Positions 1 through 17,547 of a stretch of DNA of 64,000 nucleotides are shown one piece after another. Origin of the DNA: Mangifera indica. Its lineage: Eukaryota > Streptophyta > Magnoliopsida > Sapindales > Anacardiaceae. Where the stretch lies: NCBI RefSeq assembly GCF_011075055.1, contig NC_058138.1, positions 22,294,928-22,358,927 on the forward strand. The letters are read 5' to 3'. The notes below the pieces were generated by a model, which worked only from the letters and a program-made list of their open reading frames with translations, did no database searches and had not been told where the DNA came from. Position 1 is the stretch's first letter. Each line of letters begins with the position of its first letter. The position numbers were made by a program, and so were the translations under genes.

Positions 1-1277
1 TAATTTGTGGAGTGTATATGTGTTATGTCTCCAGATTTCAGGAGTTCAAATTTTGAAAACTGAGGGCAATTTCATATTTAATTGCAGAATGGGTAAAATA
101 GCTTTATCATGCAAGTTAAAAGGAAATTCAGGATTCACATATAGAATCCGCAAACTTTGAATGTAAAAAACAAAAGAAAAACAGAAAGAATGAAAAAATA
201 ATAGCCGGAGAAAGGACAAATGATCTCTTCTCCATCTTGTAATCTTTTCATTCATGGTAAAACTTTCTCTATCTTATACTCCTGGTTTTCTCTTATATTG
301 GGTTTCTTACCAGCATATGATATCATGCTACTAAATAATGAAAGAAACATGATAATGTAGTGGAGTTCTGGGTTATCTATTGTTATTGTATTGATATGAT
401 GCTCACTCCTTTGTTGGTTGCATTATGGCAGGCTGTAGCAAGGACTCTCTATATGGTCAGATTCATCCTCATAATTGAAGTACAACGATTGATCATGGTA
501 ATTAGTTTGTTTAAGGGGAGAATCTAATATTTGAATTTTCATAGTTCTATATAGACTATGCATTTAGTAAATTGAATACAGATTTTCACCCTGTGAATGA
601 TGATATTAAACAAACAATCTTTTTCTCTTCCATTTGATCAATTCAAAGATTCTGGGCAAAAGCAATTTCCTTGATAATGTAGTCAATTTTCAGCTGTGAT
701 TTCTTCATCTCATTAAATCCAAAATTTCCCTTGACAATGACCATTTTTTAAGTACTTGACCCCTTTGACTGAACCCAAATAAAATAAGAAATTACTTCAA
801 TTGGTTTTTATATGCAGTCTGGATGTTAACCTAATGAAAATGTTAGACTAAGTTGATCGACGATTAGAACGACTAATTAGTCATTAGACTAGTAAGTTGT
901 TTAAATAAATATTACTGTTAATATTCAAAACAATTTTAATACTTAATCAATAAAATATAAAAACTAAATTACAAATTTACAAAATATATACTATATCAAT
1001 TGATGCTGCAAGACGAGGGTTTCAACTCCAAGGTCGGATGGTACATAAATACTTGATGTCCCAACCATTGTAAAAAAATTTGCAAATTCCTATGCTGACA
1101 AATGACTGTCGGTTCTCCGCCAAACCGACCAGGGCTTTTAAAACCATGATCTTTGGGTCAAGTTCATGTCCACTTAAAAATAGATGGTGCAAAGCGAGAG
1201 ATTTCACAGTTCACGTCTTTATTTAAAAATGAACTAACAAATTGTTAGAAACTTCCTGAAAATAAGTAGGCAATATT
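1..1277. other. Non-coding flank, no gene recognised
   Basis: AT-rich sequence in which every reading frame is short and resembles no family I know. There is no convincing splice pattern or promoter. It may be the flank of a gene lying to the left of the window. Confidence 0.5.
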
Positions 1278-2269
1278 AGGGATGGTAATTTGGGCCTGAT
1301 TTTAGGGGTTCTGACCCTAACGGGGAGGGGATTCTCTGATAAAAATAGACAAAGGGGTGGGGATGAGGACGAAAAAAACCCCCGTAATCGGGGACGGGGA
1401 TGCATATATCTCTGCCCCGCCCCTTCCCTCCCCTCCCCTCCCCTCCCCTCCCCTCCCCTCCCCGCCTTGCCCCCTCTCCACCCCCTAAATTTAATATATT
1501 AATATAATAATTTTTAAACTATTAAGTTCTAGAAATTTTTACATTATGATTTATTAAAATTATAATTTTAATTTTACTAATTTTTGAATTATCAATTACA
1601 ACTTTTACTAATTTTTGAACTATTAATCTAATATATTAAAAAAACCCTAGAATCTCATTATCATAAAATGCAAATGCACCAAATTAATTCTATTTCAACT
1701 TCAAAATTTAGTCAGTCAATCCACCAGGTTTTACAAAAAAAAAAAATTATAAACTTGATAAAATCAATTGAAGTGAATGAAAAGTGTTAAATTTAATGTT
1801 ATTATAAAATTACTCTAAATCACATACATGAAGAGTTACTAATGAAAAGATTGATTATTGCATATTATTAGATTTTATGAAAACTTTGTATTTGAACTAA
1901 AATCAATAAATATTTTGTAGCTCTTGTAGCAAGTGATATTTTAGGAGAATATAATTTATTTTATTTATTGAAATGCATCAAGGAATTAAAATTTATATTT
2001 ACGGGTATGGGGAGAGGATTTTTCCACACGGGACAGGACGAGGATGGGGAGAAGATTTTTCTCTGCGGGGACAGAGCAGGGATGAAGAGGGGATTTTTCC
2101 CCGCAGGGACGGGAAGAGGATGGGGAGGGGACAAAGATTCTTTATTATCTCTATAGCGGGGATGGGACGGAGACGGAGATTGATATCCCCTACGAGGACG
2201 GGGACGGGGATTGATATCCCCTCCCCGCCCCTTCCCTCCCCTCCCCTCCCCTCCCCATTGCCATCCCTA
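1278..2269 (+). mobile_element. G/C-rich-ended hAT-like non-autonomous element, copy 1
   Basis: The left end reads AGGGATGGTAATTTGGGCC and the right end TTGCCATCCCTA, so the termini are inverted. Both sub-terminal zones are strikingly G/C-rich: a (CCCTC)n run near 1421-1463, a GGGGA-rich block from about 2010, and another CCCTC run near 2231-2257. The middle is AT-rich and no transposase frame is visible. Flanks are GCAATATT on the left and GCAATAAC on the right, a degenerate 8-bp duplication (6 of 8 match). Two related copies, in the opposite orientation, lie near 30.3 and 31.9 kb. An 8-bp duplication with short inverted ends fits the hAT superfamily; that assignment is inference. Confidence 0.75.
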
Positions 2270-2442
2270 GCAATAACTCTCATTGAGCTGTAGGAAACAA
2301 AATGAAAATATCCTGAAAAAACAAAGAAATATAGCAATTTCCCTACATTTTAAACCTTCGTCAACTTTAATCCTCCAACTATAGCTATTGAAGCTCCTTA
2401 AGTAAATACAGGGACACACTGATACTCTCAGAGCTCAAGACA

Positions 2443-2823
2443 ATGGCCAACTTAAATCTACTCTTCACAACACTCCTGATTTTAGATATCTTTCACAATT
2501 ATTGTCTTTGTTGTCCCCAAGATCAGAAAGCAGCCATCCTGGAGTTCAAAAGATTGGTGGTTGGAGACTTACAAGGCAATAGTTCTGTGGAGATGCCACT
2601 AGGAGGTCTAGAGACATGGAATTCTACTACAGATTGTTGTCAATGGAATCGAGTACAATGCCATTCTCGCTCATCACTGCAGGAAGTTACTGGCCTTGAT
2701 CTTCATTATCTTTTGCCCCCTCTGGCGTTGAATACCCTTTTTAGTTCCAATGTTTTGACTCCATTGTTTCGTGTAAGAACTCTCATGTTGCTCGACATAT
2801 CTGTCAATTCTGTACAAGGTTAA
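2443..2823 (+). pseudogene. Truncated receptor-like protein (LRR-RLP), N-terminal fragment
   Basis: The 126-aa frame starts with a hydrophobic signal peptide (about residues 1-23). It continues as a typical plant LRR N-terminal cap: CCPQDQKAAILEFK, a tryptophan, then DCCQWNRVQC. A degenerate first-repeat region follows (EVTGLDLHYL, LMLLDISVNSVQG). In the receptor-like proteins I know with this N-terminus the chain runs on as GEIPG into many LRRs and a membrane anchor. Here the glycine codon is followed by TAA ATT TCA GGA, which looks like GEIPG with Glu changed to a stop. The family resemblance then ends within a few codons. No downstream LRRs are present before a transposon terminus at about 2920. 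I call it a relic; a short secreted product cannot be excluded. Confidence 0.75.
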
Positions 2824-3209
2824 ATTTCAGGAATCAGTTTGTGAGTATGTCTTAATAAATTAAAACTTAGATGAGTATTTGGGTTTTTCATCTACTGTAT
2901 ATATATAATTATTTCACCAAAACTTGGGTGGGAAATTGTCATTTTCCCTTAAGAAAACTAAAAATTTGTTAGTATAATTATGTTAAAACGAGGGAATAAA
3001 TTTTTTTTTTTTTTTATAACACAAAATAAATTAACAAGGTATTTTCAAAAACTTACAGGGAGAATATGGTCATTTAGTCACCAATGAGCATGACTGTATC
3101 AGCTGCTTCAAAACCCTAAACTGAAACCCTTTTAACACACAGACAGAAAACCAGAACAGCCAGTAATCGACGTCTCTTCTCTTCAAATAAACAAAAACCC
3201 GCATCAACC
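2824..3209. other. Intergenic: transposon-end remnant and GAR1 promoter
   Basis: Around 2919-2951 lies CTTGGGTGGGAAATTGTCATTTTCCC, the terminal motif shared by the foldback elements at 14.4, 16.4, 34.0 and 37.4 kb, here as a lone end. A T-rich run sits near 3001-3017. From about 3060 the sequence is the GAR1 promoter and leader. Confidence 0.55.
3111..3119 (+). promoter_or_regulatory. telo-box (AAACCCTAA) upstream of GAR1
   Basis: AAACCCTAA lies 91 bp before the GAR1 start codon. The motif is known from promoters of plant ribosomal-protein and ribosome-biogenesis genes, which fits GAR1. Binding here is inferred. Confidence 0.55.
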
Positions 3210-4722
3210 ATGAGACCCCCGAGAGGTGGAGGCAGTTTTAGGGGCGGAAGAGACGGTGGCCGTGGAAGAGGCGGAGGCCGTTTTGGTGGTGGCCGTGGTG
3301 GCCGCGGTGGTGGTGGGTTCCGTGACGAGGGACCTCCTGCTGAAGTTGTTGGTTTGTGCTCTTCCTTTATTCTGTCTTGTTTTCTGTTTGGTTGATGAGA
3401 AAACAGAAGAAAAGTAGTCTATTAAGTGAACAAATATAAAATGGTTAGAAAGGTAATGGCAATGTTACCGGGAGTCCGGTAATGCTACCCGAACAATGCG
3501 CTATTGTAACCTCTTTTCTTAAGACCTCCAATAAATGTAGTTATTCATTTGGAAGGACTGTTATTGTTTAAAAATGCTAAAAAAGTTGCAATTTTTTTCT
3601 AGGAAGCAGTGGCATTCTGTAACTGACTGGTGCTTTTTAGTTCCCGGCAATAACATAAACTGTGTTTTTATATAATTGATTTAAATTAACGGCGCTTTTT
3701 GTTATATGCAGAGGTGTCTACTTTTCTTCACGCGTGTGAAGGTGATGCAGTTACAAAGCTCACAAATGAAAAAATACCATTCTTTAACGCTCCCATTTAT
3801 TTGCAAAACAAAACTCAGATAGGAAAAGTTGATGAAATTTTTGGTCCGATTAATGAATCTGTGAGTACTTATAGTAATGTTGACAGTTTTATTTAGTTTC
3901 TGTATTTCTTGGTTTTTGCATTTTGATGTGGTTTCCTTCTACTTTAAATGCAGTATTTTTCAATCAAAATGATGGAAGGTATTGTTGCAACTTCATATAA
4001 CCCAGGAGATAAGTTCTTTATTGACCCAAGCAAGCTTTTGCCTCTTGCAAGATTTCTTCCACAACCAAAGTATGTTTCCTCATTTATCATTTTATGCAAT
4101 TGTTTGCTTTACTTGGTTGACTTAAGAAACTGCAATACTGTTCTACCTCTCTTATGTGACATTGATACTGAAGTGTTTGTGGGAAATTAGACTATTTGGG
4201 GGGAATGTTCATAGTTGATATATAAATGACTAGGTAGAATTATAGTGAAATGTTGACCCTTACATGTATGAACCAAGAAGATCGTGGATGTGTAGTACTT
4301 CTGATGTCATTTGTTCACTATTAAATATTTCAATGATTGTTTGAACTTCTTTTTGCTTGAGTGCTTTTGACTGCTTCACAATGACTTTTAGCCTGAGGCA
4401 GTTACCACACAATTCATGAGTTGTTTGGTTCATGTTATGATACATATTTGCTGAAATTGTTTCTTCGCCTGTTTGTCATATTGTATGGTCTGTGAGTAGA
4501 GTTCAATCAAGTTTATTTTCATATCAAATAAAGTTTGCATATTACTAATGTTGCAGGGGGCAGCCACAAGCTGCGGGAAGAGGTGGCCGAGGTGGAGGCA
4601 GAGGTGGCCGAGGCGGTTTTAGAGGTGGTGCTCGCGGAAGGGGTCCTGCAAGAGGAGGCAGGGGTGGACCACCCCGAGGTGGTGGTCGTGGTGGTGGCTT
4701 TAGGGGCAGAGGAAGGTTTTAG
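3210..4722 (+). CDS. GAR1: H/ACA snoRNP subunit GAR1
   Basis: Four exons: 3210-3351, 3712-3860, 3954-4069 and 4557-4722, all with GT-AG introns, giving 190 aa. GAR1 is a core protein of the nucleolar H/ACA ribonucleoprotein, which pseudouridylates rRNA and snRNA together with dyskerin/CBF5, NOP10 and NHP2. Residues 1-40 and about 140-190 are Gly/Arg-rich RGG tails encoded by the first and last exons. The middle (about residues 45-136) is the conserved Gar1 beta-barrel, visible as [17 protein letters not shown], then [25 protein letters not shown], split here as seen across exons 2 and 3, and ending in [18 protein letters not shown]. Joining exons 1 and 2 rebuilds a Glu codon in the conserved EVVEVS stretch. 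The gene converges on GDH. The identification is secure; the exon edges are very likely right. Confidence 0.95.
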
Positions 4723-5624
4723 AACACTGAGTAGTGCTACCAGTGATCTTGTACGTTTGTGTTTTCGTCTTAAGATGCAATGTGCTCACAACAATCAAAA
4801 TCTGAATTGTGATATCAATATTGAGTTCTGGTTATTAATGACCATTTTTTGTTTCATATTTATACCATCTCCATCTCTTACAAGTTAATGGCATACAGTG
4901 AACAAAATTGTTCTGTGGTTCACTTGCTGCAACCATAAACTTGTTAATAGGTTGAGATACAAATGGGGATTTGGAATCATGCCAGTGTCAGTGGCTTGCT
5001 TCAACAATGAACTATTTTATTGAATTGAAATACATAGGGATTTGGGTTGTTTCCTAGGGAAATGGCAATATCTTAAATTCTTTCTTCTCTTAATATCTAC
5101 CTGGCTAAAAGAGTTTTGCCACTATTACCAACCAGTTTGCCTTGAGTTATGCAATACTCAGTGCAGAGTATCAGATAACAGTTTGCAGTGGGTCATTATT
5201 ATTATTATTATTTGTCTTCCTCAGAAATTAAATGATTTAATGCCTATTCAGAAGAATTTCAAGTTTCATTCTGTTGTGGCTTCTTATTGTATTGCAGTAC
5301 CTGCCTTTTGGAGCAACTATCCGGTACAAATAAACTGATTCATTCTGGGCTGTGTACTATTGCTGGAACATTTAAAGATATCATTAAGCTGCATACAAGC
5401 ATAAAGAACTTTCATTCCATTTTTGGATCTTTTGATAGAACAATTTTGCATCAGATTGGACAAGCCATTAATTACAGGGAACTAGCGAAGCTCACAATTT
5501 TATTGACACTAAGGAAGACATAATAGCAAAACCTCGGTCAACAGTTCACATTTGCAGGGGAACCAAGAATAAGAACTCTTATTCAAAGCCTAAAATTTTT
5601 ATTCAAGCTAACTCTTCCTCTTTC
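4723..5624. other. Intergenic between convergent GAR1 and GDH
   Basis: It holds the 3' UTRs of two convergent genes. The first part is AT-rich downstream sequence of GAR1, with a short ATT run near 5192. Several short frames between 5042 and 5523 resemble no protein family I recognise. Confidence 0.5.
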
Positions 5625-10900
<5,276 letters not shown>

Positions 10901-13900
10901 AATCCGACACAAAACCCATTTGCATTAAAACCCATCACGCCTTAAAACAGAAAACTCTGTAAAATGCAAATGCAAAATTCAATGCTTTTATTTGGTGCCA
11001 TGATTCACGACTATTTATAATGGGATTTTTTAGTGCGAGTGATGAATTCAAAAGCGTTAATGGGATTCAACATGAACATCACTTTGTTTAGGATCAAGAC
11101 AAATTAATAATCAAACAATATCAATCAGCTTTTGTGCTATTGTTCCAGGCCACTGGGATTGTGCTCTGCTGTCTTGTCCAGTTATTATCAAGATTGTATT
11201 TTTACAGTTGGGTGAAACCGTTACTTCTCAATCATTGATCATGCTTGTTGAAAATTCAATTAAAGCCAAATCCCTTAAATTTATGAAATTATATCAAACC
11301 TTAAAAAGACACTTCCTTGGACTCTCACCACAAAAATTTCCCCTCACAAGGTCTTGTCAGGCTTGTGATAACCAGTTATTAGTTGCTTATGTGTATAAAA
11401 AAAAATCAGTTTTCTGTATATGGCAGTGGATGATGCTTTTTTAAATAAAATATTAAAAAATTTAATTATTTTATCATTATCTTAAAAAATAATATAAATG
11501 TTAATTAAAATTTTATGCCTTTTTTAATATATTTTTATTTTATTATCATTTCTTTACAAAATTATATTTATTTTATACCTTTTTTCTAATTAAACTTCTC
11601 ATCTATTTATATTTCATATATTTTTGTATAAGCTTGTGGTGAATCTTTTCTTTCGTTTTTCCCTTCATCTTTATAGGCTATCATACTTTATTAACCAAAT
11701 TAAAATAATAAAATAAAACTTTTGTAAATGAATATTAATTTTTCCGATGCCTATTTTAGTTCTAAGATTAGCCTACAACAAATAAAAGAATAGGTAACTA
11801 AATTTTTTAAATTGAATAATCGGGTTTTGAACTTACCCGACTGAAACATAACCCTAGTAAAAGGGTGCTTCAAAGACTATATAAAAGTTGCCAAAGACTT
11901 ACTTTAGTTGCTTTCTTCCTTTAATTTCCCAAGATCGTGTCCATTGTGAATTCTTCCAAGTCATGATTTTGGCTACACTTCTCATCTTGTCAAATCCCAA
12001 TTTATCTTTTTTGGTTGTATTTGAAAAAAAAAAAAAAAAACTTGAATTGAAGATGTCAAGCATTTGTTAAAAGTGGGTTTCAGGTTAAAAGTTTGGGAAT
12101 CTGGATTTTATTATTGAAATGAAGGGACAGAAGCCAATGGAGAATGAGGGTCAAAAAGAAGGAGCTCCATTGAGCCAATCCCTAGAGGTATTATTTGGGC
12201 TGAAAGTGATTAAAAAGATAAGTGCCCTTTTTGGTGGACCAATAGGCACCGTATGCATCTTGTTTACTTGCAATTATTTGCTGCTTTAGCTTATAAATAT
12301 TTGATCTCCAATAATATTAGAAGTTGCAATGATATAATCCAAAATAATGGTGCTTTAACCTAAATTTAAATTTGGATCGAACGAATTGAGTAATAAGATT
12401 TGAATCAAGTTTAAGTTTATCTATTTGGAACTGATTCTTTAAATCGAGACAATTTTAAATTAGATTTTATTTAGATTCAACCAAAATCAAAGCCAACCCC
12501 ACTCTATTCATATTCCATTCTTCAAAGGGATCAAAAGGAACTGTTCAAACAAGTTGATGGAATAGAGAGAAATCTTGTTTTCATTTTTTTTTCAATTGAA
12601 TTTTCAAGTAAAATAAACAACACAAATTGAAATGCAATGGGTAACTTTCAAACCTTAGGCAATTGGACCAAAATGTTTGCAACAAGAGAACAAATAGTGA
12701 GTGCCACTATGAGAAAATGCTGAGGGAACTTTAGATTCCTTCTTATATGGGAAAAAAGCACTTGGATTCCTTCTTAATATATTGGGGAAGGACTTGGATT
12801 CCTTCTTGTATTGGAAAAAGCACTTACATTCCATTTATTTCATAAGCACCAACAATCCCTGTTGGGAAAAGTCCATGCCAATATGGTTGGATTAGTTGAG
12901 CTCGAACAAGGACCAATTCAAATTCATAAAATTTAGTTTAGTTTGAGTTAATAATAAAGTTATTGGAAAAGTTGTAAAAAGGCATTAGAAAAAAAGAAAA
13001 AAAGTCACTAACAATAATGAAAAAGAAAATCGTTAGAGAGAAGAAAAATTAGAGAAACAAAAATTAGTCCGTATGATTTTTTGTTAAAATTTTATTTTTT
13101 TTATGTTTTTTTCTCTTTTTTCTCTTTGATAATTTGTTATCTTTTCCACCGTCATTATTCACTATATGAGTGGGCTTAAGTTTAAACTCAAACTCATTAT
13201 TTTTGATTAAAATCGAATTTAAGCTAATGGGTATTAAGTCAGAATTTTGAACTTGAAATGACATTTTTGTATAAGGGAAACCGGGTGCATTTCCATGTCC
13301 AATTGAATATGATAAAAACAAAGCCCAACCGTTCGGCCTTACTCCATAGGCTAGGCTGGTTAAGGCAATCGTTGTCCATTGTCTCTTTGAATACAAAAGT
13401 GAAGCCCATCTTGTTGCAACAACCAAACCAAGAACGCCCGAAATAAATTAGTATTTTAAATCCCATTTAATACCAAATGTAGCTCCACCGTTGGATTCCA
13501 CCATAAGTGTTCAAGCTCGAATTCATACTTCGAGTGAATAAGATAAATTTGAGTTAAAAATTTAACTCATTTAATAGAACTGAATTTATACTAATTAAAA
13601 TAATTGAGATTGAGTCAATTTAAATTAAATAAAATTTATTTTTAAATAAAATTTTAATTTTAATTTATCAATTTTAAATTAATTTCAAACTAGTTTTTTT
13701 AAATACGTATACGTGTGCATGTGTTTGAAACATTAGACATTTATTATATTCTGCACATACATGAATTCGACGTTTGGATAAAATGGAAAATACAATAAAA
13801 ACTAAAAAAATAATGGAAAATAATTGATAAATTAATTAATGTTTAAAAAAAAAAAAAGGCAAAAAGTCATGAAAACCACAAAAATAGTAAAGGGGAACTT

Positions 13901-14389
13901 GGACTGAACCACCACGTGTGTGTTGGTGTGGCTATATATGACAAAATAATTTTACGCATATTTTATGATTGTATTATTATAAAATTATCTCCAGTGATTG
14001 CACGTGTGACATGTGTAAGGCCTTTTCCTGATCTGATCGTATGAATTGTACAAAAGGAAAATGACAAAGCCACCGTTAAGCCCACTGGGCCCTACCCCTA
14101 ACCTCCCAACCACACCAGTGACATAATAGTCAAAACGATTCTTATTATTCCTCTTATATGGTGATATTATTGGCCAATTAAATGGGATAAACTTAATTTT
14201 AAATTAATTATTTGAAATTTAAATTTAAATTGAATTAATTTTTATTTAAGATCTATTCAATTCAAATTCTTGAAAACTAAATTTGCATTATATCATTTTT
14301 CCTAATGGGATGAAATGTGCAAAAAGGAAAGTTAAGCCCAGGGGGCACTAGCCATAATCTTCCAACCGCCCAAATAAATAAATAAATTA
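10901..14389. other. Intergenic, gene-poor and AT-rich
   Basis: No gene is supported. The sequence is AT-rich with homopolymer runs (12025-12041, 13079-13110). Degenerate Asp/Ser-like frames and repeated phrases such as TTTGAGTTAAA(A) around 12.4, 13.5 and 14.2 kb look like decayed repeats. A TATA-like CTATATAAAAG sits near 11877 with no gene behind it. A 56-codon open frame from 12119 is unrecognised. Confidence 0.45.
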
Positions 14390-15267
14390 TAGGCAAAATT
14401 CCTATTTTTCATCCAAGTTTTAGTTTAATATTAAAAATATATTTATGATAATCTAAAAATACAAATATTTATTTATAAACTAATTTCTGTTAAAATTTTT
14501 AATTATAAATAAAAGTAAAATTATTATTTTACTTTCTATTTTTTTTAAATATATAATTTTTTATTATTTTTTATTATAGATTTTGAAAAAAGATATTTTA
14601 ACTCAGTCTCTTAATTTTAAAAAAGTGATATTTCATCCCAACAAATCTTTAGGTTTTTTTCTCTTGAGCTACAATGATGGCAACGGTGATGACAACAAGC
14701 ACCATTCTCTCTCTACCACCATCGATGACATCCCATAACAGATGAAGAAACTGTCATTGCATTTTTCTCCCTTCTCCCTTAAATCTGTCATGTTTTTCGT
14801 CAAATTGGCTCTAGAAAACACTTCCATCGTGCGATTCATCTTCATCTAAAGCTGAATCAATGAAAAACAAAACTGTTTTTGGAGAAGTTGAACCTTTGTC
14901 TTGTCGATGCTAGAGAAGCCAAATTCTTTCTCTTCGATTCATTGCACTAGTACCTCTTCTTCTCTCATGAGACATTATTAGTAGTGGCAGAGAGAGAAGA
15001 GAGGAGAATAGTGGCCATTACTATTGCGGAAGAGAAGAAAACCTAAAGGTTTGTGGGGGTGAAATATCACTTTTTTAAAGTTGAGAAGCTGGGTTGAAAT
15101 GTCACTTTTCAAATTTTATGAAAAAATAATATAAATAATATATTTTTTAATTAACTGAAAATTTTAACAAAAGTTAGTTTATAGATAGATATTTGAGTTT
15201 TTTAATTGTTATGGATATATTTTTTAGATTTGACTAAAACTTTAGTGGGAAATAGTCATTTGCCCTA
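14390..15267. mobile_element. Foldback/MITE element A of the GGCAAA...TGGGTGGGAAA family
   Basis: The left end, TAGGCAAAATTCCTATTTTTCATCCAAGTTTTAG, is inverted at the right end, which read in reverse is TAGGGCAAATGACTATTTCCC. Inside, AAGTGATATTTCATCCCAAC followed by AAATCTTTAGG near 14625-14655 is inverted at about 15040-15080. The element can therefore fold into a long hairpin. There is no transposase frame. Related elements lie at 16.4, 34.0 and 37.4 kb. Confidence 0.65.
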
Positions 15268-15489
15268 AAATCTAATATAAATTTCAAGCCATTAGATTAT
15301 GTCATTAACTTGGTGAGATAAGAGATGGACACAATATAAATTGGATCTAATTCGAATAATTGTTCGATTCAAATTTAGTTTAAATCATCTTGTTTTAATA
15401 GCTTTATTGTAATAGAGATTGTCTTGTATGTAATTCTTTTTTTTTTTCAATAATTCTTTTAGATATAAATTATTTTTATTATATATTGG
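15268..15489. other. Intergenic, nothing recognised
   Basis: Short AT-rich stretch between two transposable elements, with a T-run near 15439. Confidence 0.4.
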
Positions 15490-15497
15490 CAATTATT

Positions 15498-15774
15498 AGG
15501 GCTGGACTCGAACCGAACCAGCTCGAGTTCGGCTCAAACGAGTCCGAAACGAGCTAACCCTAGTCGAGCTCGAGCTACTCACCAGATTTTTCAATTAAAA
15601 ATTTTGATACAAAACGATGTCGTTTTGATCAATATATATTAAAACGATATCGTTTTAATAATAAAAAACTAGTCGAGTCGAATTCGAACAGAGTTTAAGC
15701 TTGGCTTTCACGAGCTCGAACTTGAGCTCAACTATACGTGAATAGAGCCAAGCTCGGCTCGAATCTAACCCTAA
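15498..15774. mobile_element. hAT-like MITE with CGAGCTC-rich arms, copy 1
   Basis: A perfect 8-bp target duplication, CAATTATT, lies at 15490-15497 and 15775-15782. The element starts AGGGCTGGACTCGAAC and ends GGCTCGAATCTAACCCTAA, an imperfect inverted pair. The arms are full of GAGCTCGAG-type words. The centre carries near-palindromes, AACGATGTCGTTTT and AAACGATATCGTTTT. At 277 bp with no coding capacity, it is a non-autonomous hAT-type element. A second copy lies near 37.9 kb. Confidence 0.85.
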
Positions 15775-15782
15775 CAATTATT

Positions 15783-16434
15783 ATTCTTTTTATTCAAAAA
15801 TATTACTCATTAATTAAGCGAGTTAAACCTAATTTCAAATCGATCATTTTAACTTAAAGCCAAGCTCGAATCAGTACTTATTCAAGATTAGTTCAACTCA
15901 AATTCATAAAGATTAAATTTGTATTATATAAATTTTTTTAATGCATTAAATATAATACAAGTTATCATGGGGTAAAATTGTGACAAAGTCCTAACATTAT
16001 TCAATCATGGAATATATATATATCCATCTCATTAACTTTGTAATCTTGAAATTAAATACAGCCAATTTGTCTTTTTAATTATTTTGAAAGAGAGTGGGCA
16101 CCGAATTTGGACCCAGCCATCTTCTAGAAACCCAAAAAAATAAAAATAAAAATAAAAATTAAGCAAAATGGGCTTACCTTTGGAGTTGGTGAAACTACCT
16201 ATTATTGACTTTGTCAATGCATTTATTATCTTTGAGAATTATTTGATTAAATAATTCCAAACGGCCAATTACTATTTCTCGTGCAAGATTTGACACATTT
16301 AATTTAACAAATTTCAAAGTTTTGAAAAAAAATAAAAAAATCATTTTTCTGCTCATGGAGTGAAATTATTATTTTATTTAAACTATTTTATTTTTTAAAA
16401 ATTATTACACGACTCAAATCAACAAAATTAAAAA
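15783..16434. other. Intergenic, nothing recognised
   Basis: AT-rich sequence with an (AAAAAT)n-like run near 16134-16158. No frame resembles a known protein. Confidence 0.4.
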
Positions 16435-17134
16435 TAGGGCCAAAGGACTGTTGTCCACCCAAAGTACCCTGTAAGCTCAATATTTTACCTATTAACTATT
16501 AAAATCTCATTTATCCACTTATAAACAATTAAAATTAACAGTTTAAAAGATAAAATTATTATTTTATCTATAATTAAAATTTAATCTAGTTTTCTCCCCT
16601 AACCCCTAAAAACTAACAATTTATCTCTAGGCCAAGTTTTAAAAAATAGTATTCCCCCCTTAGGGTTTAGCTTTCAATCTCCGACGTCAAATCTGATATT
16701 ATCGTCGACAATGAAGCTTTCCAGAGGCATCACCATACCCCGACCGTCTCTCTTTTCTCCTCTGGAAGGTCAATCGATAGAGATTTGGCTTGGAAAGTCG
16801 AAGAGCTTCGTCGAGAGCTCTTCGACTTTTCAAGTCAGATCTCGACTGATCGACGTTTCCGAGGAGAAAAGAGAGACAGTCGAAGCATAGTGATACATCT
16901 GGAAAGCTTCATCGTTGACGATGATATCGGATTTGGTGTCAAAGATTAAAAGTTAAACCCTATTGGAGAATGCTATTTATTAAAATTTGGCCTATGGAGA
17001 AATTGTTAGTTTTTAAGGGATTAGAGTTCCGTTAATTTTAACCATTCATGGGTAAATAAATAAGATTTTCAAAGTTAACGGAGGGAACTTGAGATAATAG
17101 TATACTTTGGGTGGGAAATAGTGCTTTGGCCTTA
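16435..17134. mobile_element. Foldback/MITE element B with long internal hairpin
   Basis: Termini TAGGGCCAAAGGACTGTTG, followed by TCCACCCAAAGTA, are matched in inverse by TACTTTGGGTGGGAAATAGTGCTTTGGCC. Inside, a second, larger palindrome has arms at roughly 16655-16770 and 16870-16990. For example AGGGTTTAGCTTT and GACGTCAAATCTGATATTATC recur inverted near 16925-16965. The centre around 16800 is GAAGAGCTTCGTCGAGAGCTCTTC. About 700 bp, no coding capacity. Confidence 0.75.
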
Positions 17135-17547
17135 AAAATAAATCATATAAATATCTAAATCACATTAGAACCACTTATTTTTCTTTCTCCTTCTTTTTAG
17201 TTCAATGATTTTAGACTGTTATCAACAATAGTCTTCAAATAATCAAGTTATCGACAACTCAATTAATTAAAGATTTCATCGACAACAACTCATATTATGA
17301 TAGAAGAGAGAACGGAAAAGTTGACAATAATAAAATCGTAGTGATGATTTGGTGACTACAGTTTTAAAAAAATTTTATAAATTGATTTATAAGTTTTTAA
17401 ACATTTTTATTGGTTAAACTATTATGTTGGATAAGATTTATAAAGGAGATTTTTTTTTTTCAAAATTAGTAGATGGTCAAATTACAATTTAACTCTTACC
17501 TTATAAGTTTTTAATGAACAAAGTTAGGGTGTAAAATTAGTGGACTT
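17135..17547. other. Intergenic, nothing recognised
   Basis: AT-rich spacer between a foldback element and the tandem repeat. No gene or clear repeat boundary is seen. Confidence 0.4.

Noticed and set aside
1290..2337. Several 60-110 codon frames rich in Gly, Arg and Pro
   Set aside because: They fall inside the G/C-rich transposon ends and come from GGGGA/CCCCT runs; frames are open on both strands, as expected of low-complexity sequence.
3226..4888. Alternative-frame Val/Glu/Ala-rich frames over the first and last GAR1 exons
   Set aside because: They are shifted readings of the GGN-rich RGG exons; the GAR1 frame alone joins to the conserved central domain.
13064..13466. Minus-strand frame of 120 codons with a neighbour at 13239
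   Set aside because: Its C-terminal part is poly-Lys from an A/T run, no motif is recognisable, and the surrounding DNA is decayed repeat.
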